Origin: JAIPEL01 sp050115795
Lineage (GTDB): Bacteria; Desulfobacterota; Desulfobacteria; Desulfobacterales; CAFBRK01
DNA: 5,577 bases
Direction: 5' to 3'
NCBI GenBank assembly: GCA_050115795.1
Contig: JASFPT010000261.1
Coordinates: forward strand, 1 to 5,577
Part shown: positions 1 through 5,577 of the stretch, one piece after another
Position numbering within the stretch: position 1 is the stretch's first letter
How the letters are laid out: each line of letters starts with the position of its first letter
The notes under the pieces: model-generated
Database searches by the model: none
The model's input: only the letters and a program-made list of their open reading frames with translations
What the model was told of the DNA's origin: nothing
Made by a program: the position numbers and the translations under genes

Positions 1-1922
1 AACAGCATGCCGGGCCTTACGGAGCGGGTGATCCGCGCCGGAGCCTCCATTTCCCCGCGACGGGAGAAAATCCGCAGGGTGTCGCCTTCGGCGATCTCGT
101 GTTTGGCGGCGTCTTCCGGGTGGATGTTCACGTATCCCGTGGGTTGCTCGTTGTCCAGCTTCGGGGAGAGCCGGGTCATGGTGCCGGTGTGGAAATGGGC
201 AAACATGCGACCGGTGGTCAGGGCATAGGGATACGATTCATCGGTGGTTTCAGCCGGCTCTTTGTAATCAATGCCGTGAAACTTTCCCTTTCCCCGGGTA
301 AACGCCTCGGTATGCAGGATCGGTGTGCCGGGATGTTCCGGCTCCGGGCACGGCCATTGAAGCCCGTCGATTCCGAGTCTCTCGTAGCTCATGCCGCCGT
401 AGCTCTTGGGGGTCATTTGGCGGATTTCCTCGAAGATCTCTTCGGCGGAGCCGTAGCCCATGGGATACCCCATGGCCGAAGAGAGCCGGGAGATGATCTG
501 CCAGTCGGGCAGGGCGATTCCCACCGGCTCGACGGCTTTTCGAATCCGCAAGCAGCGGCGCTCGGTGTTGGTGAACGTGCCGTCTTTTTCGGCCACCGAT
601 GCGGCCGGAAAGATCACGTCGGCCACCTGGGCGGTCTCGGACAGGAACAGTTCCTGGACGATGAGCAGATCAAGGTTTTTCAGGGCATGGTGCAGGTGAT
701 TCCAGTCCGGGTCGCTCAGTTTCGGGTTTTCGCCGATGACATACAGGGCCTTGAGGCGGCCTTCGAGCATAGCCGGGACCATGTCGGTGATCGTCATCCC
801 CGGTTCGGAGGGCAGCGGCGTTCCCCATGCTGCGGAGAAACGCTCCCGGATGTCGGGGTCGGCCACCGGCTGATACCCGGGAAAGACGTTAGGCAACCCT
901 CCCATGTCGCAGGCGCCCTGCACGTTGTTCTGTCCTCGAAGGGGATTGACCCCGCCGCCGGCCACCCCCATGTTGCCGCAGAGCATGGCCAGGTTGCAGC
1001 AGGACTTGACGTTGTCCACGCCCGTGGTGTGCTGGGTGATACCCATGGCGTAGAGGAGCGATGCCGGTCCGCTGGTGGCATAGAGGCGGGCCATCTCCTC
1101 GATCCGGGCAGCCGAAACACCGGTGATGGAAGACACCCGGTGCGGCGGGTAGCGATCGAGCACCTGCAGGAGGTCGTCAAACCCCTCGGTGCGGTCGGCG
1201 ATGAACCGGCCGTCGTGCCATTTTTCCCTGACGATGATGTGCATCATCCCGTTTAGCAGCGCCACATCCGTGCCGAGCCGGTGATGGACCGAAACGTCGG
1301 CGAAGCGGCTGAGCTGGATCTCGCGCGGGTCTGCCACGATCAGCCGGGCGCCCCGCTCCTTTGCCCGGTAGATGCGCCGACCGATCAACGGGTGGCAGGC
1401 CGTGGTGTTGGAGCCGATGACAAAGATGCACCCGGCCGACTCGATATCGGCGATGGAATTTGTCATGGCGCCACTGCCGAAAGCGGCGGCCAGACCGGCC
1501 ACCGTGGACGAGTGTCAAAGCCGGGCGCAATGGTCGACGTTGTTGGTGCCGACGACCGCACGGGCAAATTTCTGGGCCAGGTAGTTTTCCTCGTTGCTCA
1601 TTTTGGCCGAAACCAGGACCCCGACACTGTCGGGGCCAAAACGCCGGATGATTTCCATGAGGCGCTCGGAAGCGATCTTGATCGCCTCGTCCCAGTCGGT
1701 TTTGATGAAGCGGCCGAAGGCCCGGATCAACGGGGATTTCAGGCGAAGGTAGCTGTTGGAAAAGTCGTGCAGGTTCCAGCCCTTCACACAGAGGCGCCCT
1801 TCGTTGACCGGATGCGTTTTCAGTGGAAGGGTGCCGATGAGCTTTCCGTCGACCACTTGAAACAGGACACCGCAGCCCACGCCGCAGTAGGAACACACCG
1901 AAGGAACGAATTGGCATTCCAT
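1..1922 (-). CDS. fdhA: Formate dehydrogenase catalytic subunit, selenoprotein (Sec136; 3' end outside window)
   Basis: This cytoplasmic molybdopterin oxidoreductase interconverts formate and CO2. The frame is open from ATG 1922 to the window edge (640 codons) apart from TGA at 1517-1515, read as Sec136. My translation of the rest shows no other stop. The N-terminal [4Fe-4S] ligands are C10, C13, C17 and C45, with the electron-relay Lys at K47 (LCVKG). The active site VDHCARL-U-HSSTVAGL gives U136-H137, and R329 in NPLRGQNNVQG is the expected conserved arginine. These correspond to E. coli FdhF U140, H141 and R333, all offset by four. GENPKLSDPD (from 397) and the dinucleotide-binding segment ALTTGRMFAHFHTGTMTR (567-584) follow. 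From family length only about 40 residues seem missing. There is no N-terminal [2Fe-2S] extension of the NAD-linked type and no Tat signal, so electrons must leave through a partner, presumably the ferredoxin-like protein upstream. Mo versus W cannot be told. Confidence 0.96.
1485..1517 (-). promoter_or_regulatory. Sec codon TGA and SECIS element in fdhA
   Basis: TGA at 1517-1515 is followed by CAC and, 18 bases on, by the loop of a 7-bp hairpin: GGTGGCC (1503-1497), loop GGTCT (1496-1492), GGCCGCC (1491-1485), with one T-G wobble pair. The loop sequence GGTCT and the 18-base spacing match what I recall of the E. coli fdhF SECIS. This is strong evidence that SelB inserts selenocysteine here. 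The structure lies wholly inside the coding sequence, encoding the VAGLAA segment. Confidence 0.92.
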
Positions 1923-1929
1923 GGGTCTT

Positions 1930-1934
1930 CTCCT
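1930..1934 (-). promoter_or_regulatory. Shine-Dalgarno of fdhA
   Basis: AGGAG lies seven bases before ATG 1922. It favours this start over the in-frame TTG at 1967, which has no good ribosome site and directly abuts the upstream stop codon. Starting at 1922 places the first cluster cysteine at residue 10, as is normal for compact FdhF/FdhA proteins. Confidence 0.85.
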
Positions 1935-1948
1935 TTTTCCCGAAAAAG
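1933..1948 (-). other. Small hairpin overlapping the fdhA ribosome-binding site
   Basis: In the 45-base gap before fdhA, CTTTTT (1948-1943), loop CGGG (1942-1939) and AAAAAG (1938-1933) form a perfect 6-bp stem. Its 3' arm covers the first two bases of the Shine-Dalgarno AGGAG. The stem is mostly A-U and therefore weak. It could slightly modulate fdhA translation or mark a processing site, but it may be chance. It is not a terminator: the T-run lies in the 5' arm and the operon continues. Confidence 0.35.
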
Positions 1949-1967
1949 CGGGCGGCCGCGCGGACAA

Positions 1968-2795
1968 CTAGACGCCGCCCTTTGCCGCACCCCCACATTG
2001 CATCGGTTTGGGTTCGACTGTCGGCCGATCCCCGATGACGCTCAGCGGGGGTGGTGCGTCGCCTTCTCCGGCCCGGTAGTCGAACAGATCGTCGACCAGG
2101 GCATTGACTTTGCGGTACAGCAGCCGCAGCGGGATATCAGCCGGGCAGGCCTCTTCGCAAAGCCCGCAATCCACGCAGCGCCCGGCCATGTGGACCGCTC
2201 TCACCAGGTGGAAGATCGGGGCTTCCGGGGGCAGCCGCCCGGTACCGATCAGGTCGTTGTGCTCCAGGGTGCAGTCGCTGCAGAAGCAGACCGGGCAGAT
2301 GTCCCGGCACCCGTAACACTTGATGCATTTCTGGAATTCATACATCCACCGGCTGAAACGCTCCCGGGGCTCGTATTGTTCGACGGCTGCAGGAGGGGCG
2401 TTGCTGTCGATACCGAAATGCTTCTTGAAGAGCCCGGTTTCCGGCGGATCGAGATACGAGCAGATGGCATGCGCCTTGAGCGGGGAGGGGCAGCAGTTGA
2501 CATCGACGGTTTCGATCCGGTCTTCGGGGATCTGGTTCCAGAGCGACAGCACCTTCAGGGCCCGGCGCGTGCAATCCCGGGCAACGATGCCGATGCGAAG
2601 CGACGGGTCTGCTGCGGTCAGCCGTGCGGCGAGTTTTTCCATGGGATAGCGGACCGATTCGGGCGCCATCTCTTCGATTTCCTCAAGACGGTCGCGGGTG
2701 AAGGCGTGGGGCAGCGGGTGGCCGTCGACCATCCGGGTGCCCAGGAAGATGTCGATTTTTCCCGACTCGAGCCATTCTCTGATCCGTCGTTTCAT
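1968..2795 (-). CDS. FrhB-like N-terminus plus double [4Fe-4S] ferredoxin electron-transfer protein
   Basis: A 275-residue cytoplasmic iron-sulfur protein, probably the electron link between FdhA and the MvhD/HdrA module. The N-terminal half (about 1-120) resembles the N-terminal region of F420-hydrogenase/dehydrogenase beta subunits: SGKIDIFLG (11-19), RIGIVARDCTRRAL (67-80, C75) and an ETVDVNCCPSPL segment (C101, C102). This resemblance is weaker evidence than the cysteine motifs. The C-terminal half carries CIKCYGCRDICP (C157/160/163/167), directly followed by VCFCSDC (C170/172/175), and a second [4Fe-4S] motif CVDCGLCEEACP (C207/210/213/217). The start at 2795 is preferred over an upstream in-frame one at 2876 because GGAGG lies five bases before it and the upstream part overlaps mvhD. 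No membrane segment or signal peptide is seen. It lies between mvhD and fdhA, where FdhB would sit in methanogen formate dehydrogenases. Iron-sulfur electron transfer is sure; exact family name and partner are inferred. Confidence 0.85.
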   Translation of the reverse strand: MKRRIREWLESGKIDIFLGTRMVDGHPLPHAFTRDRLEEIEEMAPESVRYPMEKLAARLTAADPSLRIGIVARDCTRRALKVLSLWNQIPEDRIETVDVNCCPSPLKAHAICSYLDPPETGLFKKHFGIDSNAPPAAVEQYEPRERFSRWMYEFQKCIKCYGCRDICPVCFCSDCTLEHNDLIGTGRLPPEAPIFHLVRAVHMAGRCVDCGLCEEACPADIPLRLLYRKVNALVDDLFDYRAGEGDAPPPLSVIGDRPTVEPKPMQCGGAAKGGV

Positions 2796-2800
2796 CGAAG

Positions 2801-2805
2801 CCTCC
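2801..2805 (-). promoter_or_regulatory. Shine-Dalgarno of the ferredoxin-like gene
   Basis: GGAGG begins immediately after the mvhD stop codon (2808-2806) and lies five bases before ATG 2795. The layout suggests translational coupling to mvhD and supports the 275-residue reading. Confidence 0.8.
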
Positions 2806-3333
2806 CTACCGCTTGGCGGCGGCGTCCGGCGCGGATGTCGCTTTGCCGGCCGCGTCGGCCCCCGTTCCGAATTCAAACGAGGCCACGGCCCTGGGGCGAA
2901 GCACCATGTCGGGTTGAATGAAACCGCGAAGGGGATTGGGTCCGAGGTCGCGGATGTGCTCGGTGAAGTCGGACACCACCTGCACGAATTTTTGGGCTTC
3001 GGCCGATGAGATCCACGTCAGGTGAAGCCGCCCGCCCAGTCCGATGAAGACGAGCAATTCCTGGAGCAGCGTCATCCGCTTGAGGGTCATGTAATTACCA
3101 TACAGGTAATGGCAGTCGCCGATGTGTCACCCGCCCACCAGCACGCCGTCGGCGCCGTCCTGCAGCGCCCGCAGCACGTGGTGGGGGGAGACCGTTGCCG
3201 AGCACATGACCCGGATCGGGCGGATGTTCGGCGGGTAGGTGAGGCGACTGACGCCTGCCAGGTCCGCCGCACCGTAGCTGCACCAGTTGCAGAGAAAGGC
3301 GATGATCCTGGGTTCGAACGGGTCGGTTTTCAT
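2806..3333 (-). CDS. mvhD: MvhD-type hydrogenase/Hdr iron-sulfur subunit, selenoprotein (Sec69)
   Basis: This small electron-transfer subunit links a hydrogenase or formate dehydrogenase to HdrA. In the archaeal Mvh-Hdr complex it carries a [2Fe-2S] cluster. The frame runs 175 residues from ATG at 3333 to TAG at 2808-2806, with an in-frame TGA at 3129-3127 read as Sec69. Family signatures lie on both sides: FLCNWCSYGAADLAG (13-27), the RVMCS cysteine (C44), DGVLVGG (62-68), then after the TGA HIGDCHYLYGN (70-80) with C74. The family normally has GCHxGDCHY here, so the TGA sits exactly at a cluster-ligand cysteine. This argues for recoding, not a nonsense mutation. AGGAG at 3344-3340, six bases from the ATG, fixes the start. 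Residues from about 150 form an Ala-rich tail (ADAAGKATSAPDAAAKR), longer than the usual MvhD of about 140 residues. It is followed after 10 bases by the ferredoxin-like gene. Confidence 0.93.
3094..3129 (-). promoter_or_regulatory. Sec codon TGA and candidate bacterial SECIS hairpin in mvhD
   Basis: The TGA at 3129-3127 is followed by CAC. After 22 bases comes the loop of a perfect 6-bp hairpin: ATTACC (3110-3105), loop TGTAT (3104-3100), GGTAAT (3099-3094). A short stem, a small loop with G in one of its first two positions, and a loop 16-37 bases after UGA match the general bacterial SECIS design for SelB binding. The segment is clearly A+T-rich within a G+C-rich gene, which suggests selection on the RNA structure. 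The loop differs from the GGTCT loop in fdhA of the same operon. The hairpin is seen in sequence; SelB recognition is inferred. Confidence 0.75.
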
Positions 3334-3339
3334 GGTTCG

Positions 3340-3344
3340 CTCCT
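3340..3344 (-). promoter_or_regulatory. Shine-Dalgarno of mvhD
   Basis: AGGAG stands six bases before the ATG at 3333. It decides the start, because the open frame continues upstream to 3465 inside the hdrA coding region. Confidence 0.8.
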
Positions 3345-3353
3345 GTTGGCCGT

Positions 3354-5577
3354 TTATGCTGCCAGGGCCCCCCTGATCTGCGCGTACAGTTGGGCGTGGG
3401 TAAAGCCCATCAATACCGGGGCCTCGGAGGGGCATGCCGCCGCACAGGCCCCGCACCCCTTGCAAAGCGCCGGGTTGATCTCGGCTGTCCGGCGTTCGTC
3501 ATGCAGCGTGATCGCGCCGTAGGGGCAGACCGCCAAACATGCGCCGCAGCCGGTGCAGTCTCTCTCGTCGATCACCGACACGACCCCGCCGACCGAAATG
3601 CCCTCGGCCGAGAGGCACGCGACGGCCCGAGCGGCTGCCGCCATTGCCTGGGCGATGCTCTCGTCCACCGGTTTGGGATAGTGGGCCATGCCGCACAGAA
3701 AAACCCCGTCGGTGGCTACATCCACCGGGCGAAGCTTTTGGTGGGCTTCCAGCAGCCAGCCGTCGGCATCGACGGGCACCTTGAACTTCTGGGCAAGGCC
3801 GCCTACCGACCGGGGAACAACGGCCGCCGCCAGGCAGAGAAGGTCGGCGTCCACGGAAAATCGCCGGTTGAGCAGCGGATCGGTGAATGCCACCCGGACC
3901 TGCCGGCCCTTTTCCGTAACGTGAGGTTTGTCCCCGGCCGAATACCGGAAAAAGAGCACACCGGCCCTGCGGGCCTCGTTGTAAAGGGATTCGCGCCGTC
4001 CATAGGTCCGAATGTCGCGGTACAAAACAAAAACATTGGCTTCGGGATTGCGGGCCTTGATGGCCAGGGCGCTCTGGATCGAGTGGGTGCAGCAGACCTT
4101 CGAACAGTAGGCCCGTGCGTTTTCCCTGGAACCCACGCACTGGATGAACACGATATCGCCGGCCGCTGAAAGAGGACCGTTTTCATCGTCGATCAATTGG
4201 TCCATCTCCAGGCCGGTGACCACCGCCGGGTGCTCCCCGTACAGGTATTCGTTGGGTTTGAGTTCCTCGGCCCCTGTGGCCAGAATCGCCGCGCCGTGCT
4301 CGACGGTCACCGTCCCGGACGGCGAGGCCACCGTGGTTCGAAAATTGCCGACAAAACCCTCCACCGATTCGACGGAAGCATCCAGGTGGACCCGGATATC
4401 CGGGTGGTTGACAAGCCGTTCGGCCAGTTCCTCCACGAAGGGGGCCACCGGGCGGCCGTCGGCGGCTTGCCGCAGGCGACGTCCGTGGCCACCCAGCTGC
4501 GCCGACTGCTCCACCAGATCGACGGGGTAGCCCTGTTCGGCCAGGGCCAGGGTCGCGGTCATCCCCGCGATGCCCCCGCCCACCACCAGGGCCCTTCGGG
4601 TGATCGGCAGCCGATCCTGGGCCAGGGGCCGAAGCAAAGCGGCCTTGGCAACCGCCATGCGGACCAGGTCCTTGGCCTTTTCGGTGGCGGCATCCGGATC
4701 GTCGGGATGCACCCAGGAATCGTGGTTCCGGATGTTGGCCATTTCGAACAGAAATTTGTTCAGTCCGGCTCCGGCCATGGTTTGCTGAAAGAGGGCCTCA
4801 TGGGTGCGCGGGGTGCAGGCGGCCACCACGACCCGGTTGAGTTTCTTTTCCCGGATGACCTCGACCATTTTGTCCTGGGTGTCCTGGGAGCAGGTAAACA
4901 GGTTTTCTTCCACGTAGACGACCCCGGGCAGATCCCGGGCGAATCGGGCCACCTCCGGGACCCTTACCACCCCCCCGATGTTGATGCCGCAGTTGCAGAC
5001 AAAGACGCCGATTCGGGGGGGCTGCCGGGAGACGTCGATTTGCTCCGGGAGCTGGATTTTGCGGGTTTTCGAGTGACGCACGGCGGCGAGCTTTTCCGTG
5101 GCGGCGGCCGCTGCGGCGCTGGCTTCCATCACCGAGTGCGGAATATCCTTGGGGCCGGTAAATGCGCCGCAGGCGAAAATTCCCGGTACCGAGGTGTTCA
5201 CCGGAGCCAGGGCGCTGGTTTGGACAAAACCGTCTGCATCCATCGCGACCCCAAGTCGATCGGCCAGTGCCCTTGCACCCGGGTCGATCTCCAGGCCGGT
5301 GGACAGAACGACGATGTCGAAGGTTTCCTCGACCGGGTCTCCGCTTTCGGCGGTGTAGCGCAGACGCAGGCCGCCGCCGGAAGGGACCGGTTCGACGGAG
5401 TGGATCCGGGACCGGACAAATCGGACGCCCGATTTTTCGGCGCGAACCGCATACCGGTCGAAATCCTTTCCCTGGGTGCGCAGGTCCATGAAAAACAAGG
5501 TGCAGTCGAGCGGCTTTCGACTGTGCTCCCGGGCGATGACGGCCTGTTTGACCGCGAACATGCAGCAGACCGCCGAG
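3354..5577 (-). CDS. hdrA: HdrA-like FAD/iron-sulfur subunit, tandem-module form (5' end outside window)
   Basis: This is the flavin- and cluster-bearing subunit of a heterodisulfide-reductase-like complex, the expected site of electron bifurcation in the cytoplasm. About 740 codons are visible, ending in TAA at 3356-3354. Numbering from the Met at 5561, residues 1-160 are the tail of a first HdrA module: SAVCCM at the window edge (remains of CxxxCC), an MDLRTQGKDF stretch, and a closing FAD motif VPGIFACGAFTGPKDIPHSV. A second module starts near residue 182 with RIGVFVCNCGINIGG, then CTPRTHE (249-255), the dinucleotide fold VVGGGIAGM (326-333), and C475, C486, C490 and C491 (CVGSRE...CSKVCC), equivalent to the HdrA-type cluster site. 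FLCGMAHYPKPVDESIAQAM (621-640) precedes two [4Fe-4S] motifs (C669/672/675/679 and C700/703/706/710). The second module lacks the ferredoxin domain inserted in archaeal HdrA. It is the first gene of the visible operon, 20 bases before mvhD. The family is certain; the partner acceptor is not. Confidence 0.93.
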   Translation of the reverse strand, partial: SAVCCMFAVKQAVIAREHSRKPLDCTLFFMDLRTQGKDFDRYAVRAEKSGVRFVRSRIHSVEPVPSGGGLRLRYTAESGDPVEETFDIVVLSTGLEIDPGARALADRLGVAMDADGFVQTSALAPVNTSVPGIFACGAFTGPKDIPHSVMEASAAAAAATEKLAAVRHSKTRKIQLPEQIDVSRQPPRIGVFVCNCGINIGGVVRVPEVARFARDLPGVVYVEENLFTCSQDTQDKMVEVIREKKLNRVVVAACTPRTHEALFQQTMAGAGLNKFLFEMANIRNHDSWVHPDDPDAATEKAKDLVRMAVAKAALLRPLAQDRLPITRRALVVGGGIAGMTATLALAEQGYPVDLVEQSAQLGGHGRRLRQAADGRPVAPFVEELAERLVNHPDIRVHLDASVESVEGFVGNFRTTVASPSGTVTVEHGAAILATGAEELKPNEYLYGEHPAVVTGLEMDQLIDDENGPLSAAGDIVFIQCVGSRENARAYCSKVCCTHSIQSALAIKARNPEANVFVLYRDIRTYGRRESLYNEARRAGVLFFRYSAGDKPHVTEKGRQVRVAFTDPLLNRRFSVDADLLCLAAAVVPRSVGGLAQKFKVPVDADGWLLEAHQKLRPVDVATDGVFLCGMAHYPKPVDESIAQAMAAAARAVACLSAEGISVGGVVSVIDERDCTGCGACLAVCPYGAITLHDERRTAEINPALCKGCGACAAACPSEAPVLMGFTHAQLYAQIRGALAA

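Noticed and set aside
99..1256. Plus-strand open frame of 385 codons
   Set aside because: It is wholly antisense to the 3' half of fdhA, whose continuous frame contains R329 and the dinucleotide-binding motifs. No protein family is recognisable in the antisense frame.
1515..1517. TGA as a genuine stop making fdhA a pseudogene
   Set aside because: The codon is exactly at the catalytic Sec/Cys position, a canonical SECIS follows, and the frame stays open with intact motifs for over 500 further codons.
1951..1960. GCGGCCGC palindrome in the gap before fdhA
   Set aside because: A short G+C palindrome is expected by chance in this composition. It is not followed by a T-run in the transcript in a way that would make a terminator, and nothing links it to an operator.
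1177..1998. Minus-strand open frame of 273 codons overlapping the fdhA start
   Set aside because: It is out of frame with fdhA over the same bases, is Arg/Pro-rich, and shows no domain. It is a shadow of the real gene.
1281..2921. Long plus-strand open frame of 546 codons
   Set aside because: It lies antisense to fdhA and the ferredoxin-like gene, has no recognisable motif, and its composition is what a G+C-rich complementary strand gives. The minus strand carries unmistakable family motifs throughout.
3127..3129. TGA as a nonsense mutation splitting mvhD into two genes
   Set aside because: The same frame carries the rest of the family motif immediately after the TGA (HIGDCHY), there is no ribosome site before the downstream Met at 3090, and a hairpin of SECIS type follows.
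1..5577. CRISPR arrays, tRNA or rRNA genes, insertion sequences, long repeats
   Set aside because: None were seen on reading. Coding sequence fills nearly the whole window and the gaps are 45 bases or less.

Overview
The window (about 60% G+C by eye) is a stretch of one minus-strand operon. It is read from right to left and carries four tightly packed genes for a formate dehydrogenase coupled to a heterodisulfide-reductase-like (Hdr) electron-bifurcation module. Both end genes run off the window. The gene set, two selenocysteine (Sec) codons and a tandem HdrA suggest a strictly anaerobic, selenium-using bacterium, most plausibly a sulfate-reducing or syntrophic member of the Desulfobacterota. 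That placement is inference from gene content, since no taxonomic marker is present.

Layout in transcription order. (1) 5577-3354: the 3' part of a large HdrA-like flavoprotein. It shows the end of one HdrA module followed by a complete second module with two C-terminal [4Fe-4S] ferredoxin motifs. (2) 3333-2806: an MvhD-type iron-sulfur subunit whose conserved cluster cysteine is encoded by an in-frame TGA at 3129-3127. (3) 2795-1968: a 275-residue protein with an FrhB-like N-terminal region and a Cys-rich double [4Fe-4S] region. (4) 1922-1: a formate dehydrogenase catalytic subunit with TGA-encoded Sec136, lacking only its extreme C-terminus. Gaps are 20, 10 and 45 bases, and each downstream gene has a good Shine-Dalgarno sequence. 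No promoter or Rho-independent terminator is visible, and there is no gene-free stretch over 300 bases.

Inferred working model: formate is oxidised at the Mo/W-Sec site of FdhA. Electrons pass through its single [4Fe-4S] cluster to the ferredoxin-like subunit, then through the MvhD cluster to FAD in HdrA. There they could be split between ferredoxin and a second acceptor. The reverse direction would make formate by confurcation. No HdrB or HdrC (the disulfide-reducing part) lies in the window, so the second acceptor is unknown.

The main annotation hazard is that both TGA codons look like stops. Each is followed by a hairpin matching the general bacterial SECIS design, and the reading frame continues with strong family motifs. 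Standard gene calling would split fdhA and mvhD into fragments.
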